DNA of 15,418 nt from Burkholderiaceae bacterium (GCA_017998575.1 JAGOCV010000059.1:1-15418), one strand, 5' to 3'. Positions 7,088 through 14,138 are shown, numbered from the stretch's first letter. Notes: generated by a model not told the origin, from the sequence alone. Numbers and translations are program-made.

Positions 7088-8230
7088 ATGAAAGTCTGCC
7101 GAGTCGTCACTGTTCCGTTTTTCCTGCAGAACCACTTGCGCGAGCAGATTCGTGCCACGGTACGAGCCGGTCACGACGTCACTCTTGTTTGTAGCGATGG
7201 ACCGGAGGTGGCTGCATTGCGTCGGCTCGAAGGAGTGCGGGTCCACGTGATCGAAATCCCTCGCAAGATCTCGCCGGTTCGCGACGCGGCAGCATTGTTC
7301 CGGATCACGGCTTTTTTCCATCGTGAGCGCTTCGATGCCGTTCACTCGGCGACCCCGAAGGCCGGGTTACTTGGTGCCGTGGCAGGGTGGCTTGCGCGCG
7401 TGCCGGTCAGGCTACACACCTTCACGGGGCAGCCGTGGGTCGAGCGGACTGGCCTGGTCCGTTTGCTCGCCAAATCGGCGGATTGGATCACGGCACGCAT
7501 GACGACGAGGTGTTACGCCGATAGCGCATCGCAGCGTGACTTCCTCGTCGCGCAGAAGGTCGTGCGGGCGGGGTGCATCCATACGCTGGGATCGGGCTCC
7601 ATTGCCGGTGTGGATCTGCAGCGGTTTGATCGAGCGCGCTGGAGTGGTCAGAAGGCGGCCGTGTGTGCTGAACTGGGTCTGTCTGCAGGCGTCAAGATCG
7701 TCACCTTCATCGGGCGTTTGACGCGCGATAAAGGTGTTCTCGAATTATTGGCTGCCGCAAGGGCTCTACAGAAACGCGGTTCGCCGGCTGTATTTCTGCT
7801 GATTGGTCCTGTCGAGAGCGAGGGCGACGACGAGGTTGATCATGCACTGGCTTCAGCGGCCAGCAACGTGCGTCGCCTCGGGTATCGAGCCGAACCAGAG
7901 CGCTATCTGGCGGCTTCGGAACTACTCTGCCTGCCTAGCTACCGCGAAGGCTTCCCCATTGTGGTTATCGAGGCTGCCGCAATGGGTGTGCCGACCATCG
8001 GAACCGACATCGTGGGACTGAACGATTCCGTGGTGGATGGGCGCACCGGCGTGCTCGTTCCCGCCAAGAATATGCAGGCGCTGGAACACGCCCTGCTGCA
8101 ACTGCTGACCGACGACGAGCAGCGCAGGGCGTTGGGTGAGGCGGCGCGTCGACGCGTGGCAATGGAGTTTGATGCAGAAATCGTCAATCGCCTCGTCATT
8201 GCCGAGTACGGCGTGGATCCCGGGGCGTAG
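7088..8230 (+). CDS. GT4-family glycosyltransferase
   Basis: This 380-residue GT-B fold enzyme would transfer a sugar from a nucleotide donor to the growing lipid-linked oligosaccharide at the cytoplasmic face of the inner membrane. The N-terminal acceptor domain begins KVCRVVTVPFFLQNHLREQI. A glycosyl-transfer hinge region GSGSIAGVDLQRF is at 168-180, followed by the donor-domain start FIGRLTRDKG (207-216). The retaining GT4 motif REGFPIVVIEAAAMGVPT (286-303) carries E287 and E295. The ATG at 7088 is chosen because family proteins begin MKxxxVxT; in-frame upstream starts overlap the previous gene. No Shine-Dalgarno is visible. Third positions are less GC-biased than in the rml genes. Sugar specificity cannot be read from the sequence. 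Confidence 0.93.
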   Translation: MKVCRVVTVPFFLQNHLREQIRATVRAGHDVTLVCSDGPEVAALRRLEGVRVHVIEIPRKISPVRDAAALFRITAFFHRERFDAVHSATPKAGLLGAVAGWLARVPVRLHTFTGQPWVERTGLVRLLAKSADWITARMTTRCYADSASQRDFLVAQKVVRAGCIHTLGSGSIAGVDLQRFDRARWSGQKAAVCAELGLSAGVKIVTFIGRLTRDKGVLELLAAARALQKRGSPAVFLLIGPVESEGDDEVDHALASAASNVRRLGYRAEPERYLAASELLCLPSYREGFPIVVIEAAAMGVPTIGTDIVGLNDSVVDGRTGVLVPAKNMQALEHALLQLLTDDEQRRALGEAARRRVAMEFDAEIVNRLVIAEYGVDPGA

Positions 8231-8232
8231 CC

Positions 8233-9204
8233 ATGAAGGTTCTTGTGACTGGCGCCAGCGGATTGGTGGGAGCGGCGGTTTCCAGGAGGTTGGCGCTTCA
8301 ACCTGCGGTGGATGTCCTGGGCGCGTCCCGTAGCGCCACGTCGATGCCGATGAACGTGACTGCCGTGACAAGCCCGGAACTCGACGGCAGCGCAGACTGG
8401 CGCGCCTTGCTCGAGGGGGTCGACGTCGTTGTCCATTGCGCCGCGCGCGTGCACGTCATGCACGACAGGTCTGCAGATCCCATTGCCGAGTTCCGCCGTG
8501 TGAACGTCGAAGGGACAAGGGTGCTCGCCCTCCAGGCTTTGGCGCAAGGCGTGAGGCGTTTTGTTTTTGTGAGTTCGATCAAGGTGAATGGCGAGTCGAC
8601 ACCCATCGACCGACCGTTCCGGGCCGACGATGTCCCGGCGCCTGCCGACCCTTATGGCATCAGCAAGAACGAGGCCGAGCAGGCCCTGCGCGCTATCGCC
8701 GCAGGCAGCGGCCTGGAGCTCGTCATCGTTCGCCCTGTGCTGGTCTACGGACCGGGCGCAAAAGGCAATTTCTCCGCGTTGATGAAAGCCGTCGCGCGTG
8801 GGTGGGTGTTGCCGCTGGGCGCGATCACCAATGCACGCAGCCTGGTGGCGCTGGAAAATCTGGCGGACCTGCTAACTGTCTGTGTTCAGCATCCGGCCGC
8901 AGCGGGCCAGGTTTTTCTGGCTGCCGATGGGGACGATGTGTCGACTCCGGAGTTGATCCGTCGCATCGGCAAGGCCGTCGGGCGCCGCCCCCGACTAATG
9001 GCCGTTCCACCCGGGTTGCTTGCCGTCGCTGCATCCATTCTGGGGCGTGCGGCTGCTGCACAACGCCTTTGCCAGAGCCTTCGCGTCGACATCGGCAACT
9101 CAGCCGCACTGCTGCAGTGGCAGCCGAGCGTGACGATGATGCAACAACTGCAGACCATGGTGCCCGGCCATTCCGTATCCATCGACAAGGAGAGTGCGTC
9201 GTGA
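8233..9204 (+). CDS. WbpV/WbpK-type UDP-4-keto-6-deoxy-HexNAc reductase (extended SDR)
   Basis: This 323-residue extended SDR is of the group containing P. aeruginosa WbpV and WbpK and Rhizobium WreQ. These reduce UDP-2-acetamido-4-keto-2,6-dideoxyhexose to UDP-QuiNAc or UDP-FucNAc. Visible are TGASGLVG (6-13), CAARVHVM (69-76), the very characteristic FVSSIKVNGE (112-121), DPYGISK (139-145) with Tyr141 and Lys145, and RSLVALENLADL, which all match that group. Many members are labelled UDP-glucose 4-epimerase. The WbpM-type 4,6-dehydratase that would supply its substrate is not in the window. It starts 3 bp after the glycosyltransferase. Its end overlaps the start of the phosphoglycosyl transferase as GTGA, a pairing seen in other O-antigen loci where QuiNAc or FucNAc is the first sugar. 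Confidence 0.88.
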   Translation: MKVLVTGASGLVGAAVSRRLALQPAVDVLGASRSATSMPMNVTAVTSPELDGSADWRALLEGVDVVVHCAARVHVMHDRSADPIAEFRRVNVEGTRVLALQALAQGVRRFVFVSSIKVNGESTPIDRPFRADDVPAPADPYGISKNEAEQALRAIAAGSGLELVIVRPVLVYGPGAKGNFSALMKAVARGWVLPLGAITNARSLVALENLADLLTVCVQHPAAAGQVFLAADGDDVSTPELIRRIGKAVGRRPRLMAVPPGLLAVAASILGRAAAAQRLCQSLRVDIGNSAALLQWQPSVTMMQQLQTMVPGHSVSIDKESAS

Positions 9205-9761
9205 AGCGCGTGTTCGATCTGCTTCTCTCTCTTTTCCTGGCGCTTGTGCTGGCGCTGCCACTGCTCCTGATTGCGATGGCAGTACGGTTGACGTCGCCGG
9301 GTCCGGCGTTGTACTGGTCTGATCGCGTCGGACGCGACAACAGCATCTTCCGCATGCCCAAGTTCCGCAGCATGCGCACCGACACGCCCGCCGTGGCCAC
9401 GCATCTGTTGCAGGACGCGGCTCGATGGCTGACGCCGATCGGCAGCTTCCTGCGCAAGAGCAGTCTCGATGAGCTGCCGCAAGTCTGGAGCATCCTGGTG
9501 GGGGACATGAGCTTCGTCGGCCCGCGCCCGGCACTGTTCAACCAGCAGGACTTGATCGATGCCCGGACCGCCGCCGGGGTCCATCGGCTGGTGCCGGGAT
9601 TGACCGGCTGGGCGCAGATCAACGGGCGGGACGAGCTCCCTCTCGCCGACAAAGTGGCATTGGATGCGGTCTATCTGCAGCGCCGCTCGATGACGTTCGA
9701 CCTGCGAATTCTTTGGTTGACGTTCTGGCGGGTTCTGCGCCGCGATGGGGTGGCACATTGA
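9201..9761 (+). CDS. Initiating monotopic phosphoglycosyl transferase (bacterial sugar transferase)
   Basis: This enzyme moves a sugar-1-phosphate from a UDP-sugar to undecaprenyl phosphate at the cytoplasmic membrane face, starting the repeat unit. The 186-residue product is the minimal catalytic form, like PglC, without the four-helix N-terminal domain of WcaJ/WbaP. A re-entrant membrane helix with a central Pro lies at 4-30 after KR. Then come SPGPALYWSDRVGR (32-45), KFRSM (54-58), the catalytic Asp-Glu dyad in SLDELPQ (D90, E91), GDMSFVGPRP (101-110) and PGLTGWAQINGR (132-143). The start is GTG at 9201, supported by AAGGAG 8 nt before it and a 4-bp overlap with the reductase gene. Its neighbour suggests a 6-deoxy-HexNAc phosphate as donor, which is an inference. 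Confidence 0.94.
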   Translation: MKRVFDLLLSLFLALVLALPLLLIAMAVRLTSPGPALYWSDRVGRDNSIFRMPKFRSMRTDTPAVATHLLQDAARWLTPIGSFLRKSSLDELPQVWSILVGDMSFVGPRPALFNQQDLIDARTAAGVHRLVPGLTGWAQINGRDELPLADKVALDAVYLQRRSMTFDLRILWLTFWRVLRRDGVAH

Positions 9762-9801
9762 TTCACGACAGTTCTTGCGACGAACGCACTTGGCACTGCT
9801 C

Positions 9802-10929
9802 ATGAAACAACCAACCCGAGTGCCCAGCGAGGCAGCAGCGCGCTTTGTGCACGCCGCCGTATCGATGAGCCCGTCGCCCGGCGTGCGCAAGCAGATGCAG
9901 CAAGAGCAGGTCGCTGCCACCGAGCTTGGTCTCCCGTGGGAAGTGGTCCTTACTACACCGCATGGCTACAGTCGGGGCGGAGTTGTCGCCCGCCTGGCCA
10001 GATATGCCAGCTTGCGCCTAACTTTTTGCAGGCTGCTCCTGCAGCGGCACGCGCGAGGCGAGGTTGTCGTATTGCGCCACTCCGTGGGCGACGTCTTCGT
10101 GTTTTTCTTCAGCTACTTCTGGGGACCTTACCTGACGGTGCACCACACTCTGGAAGAACCCGAACTCGAGCAGCATCGCGGCTGGTCCATGGCCATCCTA
10201 AGGCGGCTCGAGCGTACCGTTGGACGCAGTGTTGTGCGCCGCTCGATGGCCATCATTGGAGTGACGCAGGAGATCATCGATCATCAGCGCTTGCGTATCG
10301 GTATGGCGGAGAAGCCAGCGTTCGTCTATCCCAATGGAATCCTGTATCCGGCGGACGGCCCCGGTCTGTTGCAGGATGAGCGTTCGGAAGACGTTCCGGA
10401 GCTTCTCTTCGTCGCGGGCTATTTTTACGATTGGCATGGACTCGATCGCCTGCTGGACCGATTGCCGGATGCCGACTGCCAGTTCGTTCTGCATCTCGTA
10501 GGACAGTTGCCTGAGGCGCTGGCCCGACGTGCACGGGAGGACCGGCGTATCCGCTTGCACGGGATGCTCGATGCCGAGGCAATGCAGCCATTGGTGCGGA
10601 GAAGCTGGATCGGACTGTCTTCTTTCGCGCTGGATGTGAAAGGGATGACCCAGGCGTGTACGCTGAAAGTGCGCGACTATCTGCGCGATGGGTTGCCAGT
10701 TTACGCCGGACATCTGGACTCCGGATTGGGTGCAGACTTTCCCTATTTCAGAGTGGGCAATGCCGACTTCATGCCGATCCTGGATTTTGCGCGGTCCGTG
10801 CGGTCCTTGTCGCGCTACGAAGTGGCCGTCGCAGCCCGGCCTCTCATCGACAAACGCAGTCTTTTGAATCGGCTCTACGCCGAGGCGAACGAATTACTGG
10901 CGAAGGATCATCCGGTCGAGCGGCCTTAG
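9802..10929 (+). CDS. Glycosyltransferase, GT-B fold (GT4-like)
   Basis: This is a 375-residue putative cytoplasmic glycosyltransferase. The N-terminal domain carries FVHAAVSMSPSPGV and a long amphipathic aromatic stretch (VFVFFFSYFWG) that may touch the membrane. The donor domain follows YPNGILYP, with FVAGYFYDWHGLDRLLDRL and the late segment LKVRDYLRDGLPVYAG, which is the usual nucleotide-sugar site of this group. A classic E-x7-E motif is not seen; the matching place reads GMTQACTLKVRDYL. The start is uncertain. The ATG at 9802 places 12 residues before the first beta strand. An ATG at 9745 would overlap the previous gene by 17 bp, and a GTG at 9820 is also in frame. None has a ribosome binding site. 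Donor and acceptor are unknown. Confidence 0.82.
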   Translation: MKQPTRVPSEAAARFVHAAVSMSPSPGVRKQMQQEQVAATELGLPWEVVLTTPHGYSRGGVVARLARYASLRLTFCRLLLQRHARGEVVVLRHSVGDVFVFFFSYFWGPYLTVHHTLEEPELEQHRGWSMAILRRLERTVGRSVVRRSMAIIGVTQEIIDHQRLRIGMAEKPAFVYPNGILYPADGPGLLQDERSEDVPELLFVAGYFYDWHGLDRLLDRLPDADCQFVLHLVGQLPEALARRAREDRRIRLHGMLDAEAMQPLVRRSWIGLSSFALDVKGMTQACTLKVRDYLRDGLPVYAGHLDSGLGADFPYFRVGNADFMPILDFARSVRSLSRYEVAVAARPLIDKRSLLNRLYAEANELLAKDHPVERP

Positions 10930-10938
10930 AATGGCGCG

Positions 10939-10956
10939 TTCGAATTTCCATTCGAA
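10939..10956. repeat. TTCGAA inverted repeat just upstream of the rfaH ribosome binding site
   Basis: Two copies of the self-complementary TTCGAA (10939-10944 and 10951-10956) are separated by TTTCCA. In RNA they can fold as a 6-bp hairpin with a 6-nt loop that ends 4 nt before the G-run used as the rfaH ribosome binding site. As DNA it is a possible operator. It is AT-rich against a GC-rich background. A -10-like TAGAAT (10927-10932) precedes it, but no -35 is evident. Confidence 0.4.
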
Positions 10957-10969
10957 GACAGGGGGGCTG

Positions 10970-11473
10970 ATGGCGTTGCACTGGCATCTCATCCATACCA
11001 AACCGAGGCAGGAGCGCGTTGCGCTGCAAAACTTCGAGCAACAGGGCGTGCCTTGCTACCTGCCTTTGCGCGCGACTGAAAAGCTCTCCGGTGGCGCGCT
11101 TGCGCAGGGCCTTGAGCCGCTGTTTCCCCGCTATCTCTTCATCGAGCTCGACGATGAGCAGCCCGTGGTCAGCTGGAGTTCGGTCCGCTCCACCCGTGGC
11201 GTGAACCGGCTCGTCTGTTTCGGGCCGCGCCCGGCCATTGTCGATCCCACCCTGGTGGAGCAGTTGCGGGCGTTCGAGCCCGCCCGCCGCAACGCCCCGG
11301 TGCCGCTGTTCGGCGCCGGCAAGCGCATCCGCATCGTGCAGGGCCCGTTCAGCGGACTCGAGGCGGTCTATCAGATGACCGATGGTGAGCGCCGGGCCAT
11401 GGTCCTGATCGAAATTCTGAGTCGGCCGGTGCAACTGGCCGTGCCTGTTTCGGCTCTGCGCAACATTGGGTAA
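10970..11473 (+). CDS. rfaH: RfaH-type transcription antitermination factor (NusG paralogue)
   Basis: RfaH joins RNA polymerase paused at an ops element and suppresses pausing and Rho termination in long surface-polysaccharide operons. The 167-residue product is close to the 162 of E. coli RfaH. The N-terminal NGN domain (3-100) starts HWHLIHTKPRQE. It carries EPLFPRYLFIELD (49-61), STRGVNRLVCFG (74-85) with the Arg matching the ops-contacting Arg73 of E. coli, and PAIVDPTLVEQL. The C-terminal KOW domain (115-162) reads GAGKRIRIVQGPFSGLEAVY. These blocks match RfaH rather than NusG. The ATG at 10970 follows an AGGGGG stretch and gives the family start; an ATG at 10931 would add 13 unlikely residues. 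Unlike E. coli, where rfaH is unlinked, the gene sits within the locus it should control, 124 nt upstream of a perfect ops. Confidence 0.95.
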   Translation: MALHWHLIHTKPRQERVALQNFEQQGVPCYLPLRATEKLSGGALAQGLEPLFPRYLFIELDDEQPVVSWSSVRSTRGVNRLVCFGPRPAIVDPTLVEQLRAFEPARRNAPVPLFGAGKRIRIVQGPFSGLEAVYQMTDGERRAMVLIEILSRPVQLAVPVSALRNIG

Positions 11474-11497
11474 AGCGGGGGCGAGCAGGGCGTGTGG

Positions 11498-11503
11498 CAC
11501 AAT
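11498..11503 (+). promoter_or_regulatory. Possible -10 element for the tviB-wlbABC operon
   Basis: CACAAT in the context TGTGGCACAAT matches 4 of 6 of the -10 consensus, 24 nt after the rfaH stop. No TTGACA-like hexamer lies 16-18 bp upstream. Transcription from here would begin near 11510 and give a leader of about 235 nt including the ops element. Read-through from rfaH is the alternative. Confidence 0.3.
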
Positions 11504-11517
11504 CGCCGCGTCCGGCC

Positions 11518-11535
11518 CAGGGGTGTCCGCCCCTG
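11518..11535 (+). other. GC hairpin in the leader, upstream of ops
   Basis: CAGGGG (11518-11523) pairs with CCCCTG (11530-11535) around a 6-nt loop. No T-run follows, so it is not a standard intrinsic terminator. It could be a pause hairpin or an mRNA end-stabilising structure after rfaH. Confidence 0.35.
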
Positions 11536-11597
11536 CGGCTGTCCAGGACAAACTCGCGAAACCTCTCCTTCCGCGCTTGCTGATCGTGATACGGCAG

Positions 11598-11609
11598 GGC
11601 GGTAGCGTG
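11598..11609 (+). promoter_or_regulatory. ops element (RfaH recruitment and pause site)
   Basis: GGCGGTAGCGTG at 11598-11609 is identical over 12 bases to the E. coli ops core (conserved GGCGGTAG plus CGTG). The preceding CAGG also resembles the 3' part of the JUMPstart sequence found before enterobacterial O-antigen and capsule operons. It is on the same strand as the genes, 124 nt after the rfaH stop and 137 nt before the tviB start, that is, in a transcribed leader. In the known system RNA polymerase pauses here and the non-template strand hairpin recruits RfaH. Confidence 0.9.
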
Positions 11610-11620
11610 CCAGAACAGCT

Positions 11621-11670
11621 CCCATGCCCCTTCATCAGCTTTCCTGCCGTCACTGCAGGGCGTGCATGGG
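11621..11670 (+). other. Leader RNA stem-loop downstream of ops
   Basis: CCCATGC (11621-11627) is complementary to GCATGGG (11664-11670). The stem can continue with CCC (11628-11630) and GGG (11658-11660) past a 3-nt bulge, or instead enclose a second small hairpin, CCTGC (11643-11647) with GCAGG (11655-11659). It begins 12 nt after the ops element. Its role, if any, is unknown. Confidence 0.4.
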
Positions 11671-11746
11671 TCGTGGCTCATCAGGCAGTGGTTTCACGCG
11701 ACGGATTTGAAGAACCTTCTTTATGGCTTGCGGATGGGGAGCTTTC

Positions 11747-13045
11747 GTGGGTAACAAGAACAATCACAAGATCGCGGTGATCGGCCTGGGCTACGTGGGC
11801 CTGCCGCTGGCCGCCGAGTTCGGCAAAGTCAGGCCCGTGCTGGGATTCGACATCAACCAGGGGCGCGTCGATGAATTGCGCGCCGGCCGCGACAGCACGC
11901 TGGAGGTGTCTGCCGAACAGTTGGCCGAGGCGGCGCGGTTGGCCTTCAGCACCGACGTGGCGCAGCTGTCCGAGTGCGGCATCTTCATCGTCACGGTGCC
12001 CACGCCGATCGACCAGGCGAATCGCCCAGATCTGACGCCGCTGATTAAGGCGAGCGAGACTGTCGGCCGGGTCATCAAGCCAGGTGCCATCGTCATCTAC
12101 GAATCGACCGTGTACCCCGGTTGCACCGAGGAAGTGTGCGTGCCCATCCTCGAGAAGCACTCGGGCCTGGTGTTCAACCGCGACTTCTTCTGCGGCTACA
12201 GCCCCGAGCGCATCAATCCCGGCGACAAGGTCAACACGCTGACGACCATCCGCAAGATCACGAGCGGCTCCACGCCCGAGACGGCGCGCACCGTCGATGC
12301 GTTGTACGCCAGCATCATCACGGCCGGCACCTTCCCTGCCACCAGCATCAAGGTGGCCGAGGCGGCAAAGGTGATCGAGAACACGCAGCGCGATCTCAAC
12401 ATCGCGCTGGTCAACGAGCTGTCTCTCATCTTCGACCGTCTGAGCATCGACACGATCGAAGTCCTCGAGGCCGCGGGCAGCAAATGGAACTTCCTGCCGT
12501 TCCGCCCCGGCATGGTGGGTGGCCACTGCATCGGTGTCGATCCCTACTACCTCACGCACAAGGCCGAAGAAGTCGGCTACCACCCGCAGGTGATCCTTGC
12601 CGGCCGTCGCATCAACGACGAAATGGCGCGCTACGCGGCGCGCAATCTCATCAAGCTGATGCTCGGCAACGGCATCGACGTGGCGCGCAGCACGGTGGGT
12701 GTGCTGGGCGTCACCTTCAAGGAAAACTGCCCGGACATCCGCAACAGCAAGGTTGTCGACCTGGTGCGCGAGCTGCGTACCTGGAACGTGAATGTCGTCG
12801 TCGTCGATGCCTGGGCCGATGCGGCCGAGGTCAAGCATGAGTACGGGCTGGACCTCGGCACCGTCGATGCCGATCATCCGGTCGACAGCCTCGTGGTGGC
12901 TGTGGGCCACAACGAATATCGCGCCATGAACCCCGCGCAGCTGGCGAAACTGTGCCGCGGCACACAGCCGGTGCTGGCCGACCTCAAGTCGCTCTACGAC
13001 CGGCACGAGGCGGCCGCGAGCGGTTTCACCGTCTTCCGTCTCTGA
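11747..13045 (+). CDS. tviB: UDP-N-acetylglucosamine 6-dehydrogenase, TviB/WbpO family
   Basis: This enzyme oxidises C6 of a UDP-N-acetylhexosamine twice with NAD+ to the uronic acid. The gene order implies UDP-GlcNAc to UDP-GlcNAcA. The 432-residue protein has the NAD motif GLGYVG (13-18), VPTPIDQANRPDLTPL (84-99), IYESTVYPG (117-125), YSPERINPGDK (151-161) and the active-site GGHCIGVDPYYLTHKA, with catalytic Cys261. These are the features of the TviB/WbpO branch rather than WbpA. I chose GTG at 11747, since GGGGAG lies 5 nt before it; an in-frame ATG at 11723 has no ribosome binding site. The leader holds the ops element. The gene is 31 bp before wlbA, the next enzyme of the pathway. Confidence 0.94.
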   Translation: MGNKNNHKIAVIGLGYVGLPLAAEFGKVRPVLGFDINQGRVDELRAGRDSTLEVSAEQLAEAARLAFSTDVAQLSECGIFIVTVPTPIDQANRPDLTPLIKASETVGRVIKPGAIVIYESTVYPGCTEEVCVPILEKHSGLVFNRDFFCGYSPERINPGDKVNTLTTIRKITSGSTPETARTVDALYASIITAGTFPATSIKVAEAAKVIENTQRDLNIALVNELSLIFDRLSIDTIEVLEAAGSKWNFLPFRPGMVGGHCIGVDPYYLTHKAEEVGYHPQVILAGRRINDEMARYAARNLIKLMLGNGIDVARSTVGVLGVTFKENCPDIRNSKVVDLVRELRTWNVNVVVVDAWADAAEVKHEYGLDLGTVDADHPVDSLVVAVGHNEYRAMNPAQLAKLCRGTQPVLADLKSLYDRHEAAASGFTVFRL

Positions 13046-13076
13046 CCCGCTGCGCAGCAAGCACCACACCTTCACC

Positions 13077-14138
13077 ATGCATACAGCCTTTCCTACCGTC
13101 ACGGGTCGTCGCATCCGCATCGCCGTCGTCGGCTGTGGCCGCATTTCGCGCAACCACTTCGGTGCCATCGAGCAGTTCTCGGACGATTTCGAACTCGTCG
13201 GCCTCTGCGACACCGACGCGGCGGTGCTGGCCGAGCATGCCGGGCGTCTGAACGTGCCGGGTTATGCCCGGCTCGAAGAACTGCTGTCCACGCAGAAGCC
13301 CGACGTGGTGGCGCTGTGCACCCCCAGTGGCCTGCACCCCGACCAGGCCGTGCTGGCCGCGCGCCACGGCGTGCACGTGCTCAGCGAGAAGCCCATGGCA
13401 ACGCGCTGGCAGGACGGCCTGCGCATGGTGCGCGCCTGCGACGAGGCCGGTGTGCGCCTCTTCGTGGTCAAGCAGAACCGCCGCAACACCACGCTGCAAC
13501 TGCTCAAGCGCGCGGTGACAGAAAAGCGCTTCGGCCGCATTCACATGGTGCACTTGAACGTCTTCTGGACCCGGCCGCAGTCTTACTACGACCAGGGCGG
13601 CGGCTGGCGCGGCACATGGGAGCTCGACGGCGGCGCTTTCATGAACCAGGCCAGCCACTACGTCGACCTGCTCGACTGGCTGATCGGGCCCGTGCAGAGC
13701 ATCCAGGCCATGACCAGCACCACGCGCGACATCGAGGCCGAAGACACGGGTGTGCTCAACATCCGCTGGCGCAGTGGCGCGCTGGGTTCGATGGCGGTGA
13801 CCATGCTCACCTACCCGCAGAACCTCGAGGGCAGCATCACCATCCTGGGCGAGCGTGGCACGGCCCGCGTCGGCGGCGTGGCGGTCAACGAGATCCAGAC
13901 ATGGAAGTTCGACGAGCCGCGGGACTACGACGCGCAGGTCAGCGAAGCCAACTACGAGACCACGTCGGTCTACGGCTTCGGCCATCCGCTGTACTACCGC
14001 AACGTGGTCGATGTCATGCGTGGCACGGCCGAACCCGAAACCGACGGCCACGAAGGCCTCAAGTCGCTCGAACTGCTGGTGGCCACCTACCTGGCCGCTC
14101 GCGATGCGCGCACGGTGTCGCTGCCGCTGGAGCTCTGA
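13077..14138 (+). CDS. wlbA: UDP-N-acetyl-2-amino-2-deoxyglucuronate 3-dehydrogenase
   Basis: WlbA (WbpB in P. aeruginosa) oxidises C3 of UDP-GlcNAcA to the 3-keto sugar. In studied members the tightly bound NADH is recycled by reducing 2-oxoglutarate, which the partner aminotransferase regenerates. The 353-residue Gfo/Idh/MocA protein has the Rossmann motif VVGCGRISRNH (17-27), CTPSGLHP (81-88), the EKP signature (104-106) with the catalytic Lys105, and the C-terminal-domain segment DGGAFMNQASHYVDLLDWL. No ribosome binding site is obvious before the ATG. The order tviB-wlbA-wlbB-wlbC follows that of the Bordetella wlb (bpl) genes. Confidence 0.94.
   Translation: MHTAFPTVTGRRIRIAVVGCGRISRNHFGAIEQFSDDFELVGLCDTDAAVLAEHAGRLNVPGYARLEELLSTQKPDVVALCTPSGLHPDQAVLAARHGVHVLSEKPMATRWQDGLRMVRACDEAGVRLFVVKQNRRNTTLQLLKRAVTEKRFGRIHMVHLNVFWTRPQSYYDQGGGWRGTWELDGGAFMNQASHYVDLLDWLIGPVQSIQAMTSTTRDIEAEDTGVLNIRWRSGALGSMAVTMLTYPQNLEGSITILGERGTARVGGVAVNEIQTWKFDEPRDYDAQVSEANYETTSVYGFGHPLYYRNVVDVMRGTAEPETDGHEGLKSLELLVATYLAARDARTVSLPLEL

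Noticed and set aside
10931..10969. Upstream ATG for rfaH
   Set aside because: It runs through the TTCGAA inverted repeat and adds 13 residues before the canonical NGN start; the ATG at 10970 has an AGGGGG just upstream.
11466..11780. A 104-codon frame from a TTG across the rfaH-tviB leader
   Set aside because: There is no ribosome binding site, it overlaps both neighbours, codon use is unlike the host genes and no family is recognised; the region is better explained as a leader with ops.
11681..13213. A 510-codon minus-strand open frame opposite tviB
   Set aside because: Same antisense effect of GC-rich codons; the plus-strand frame encodes a clear TviB family enzyme.
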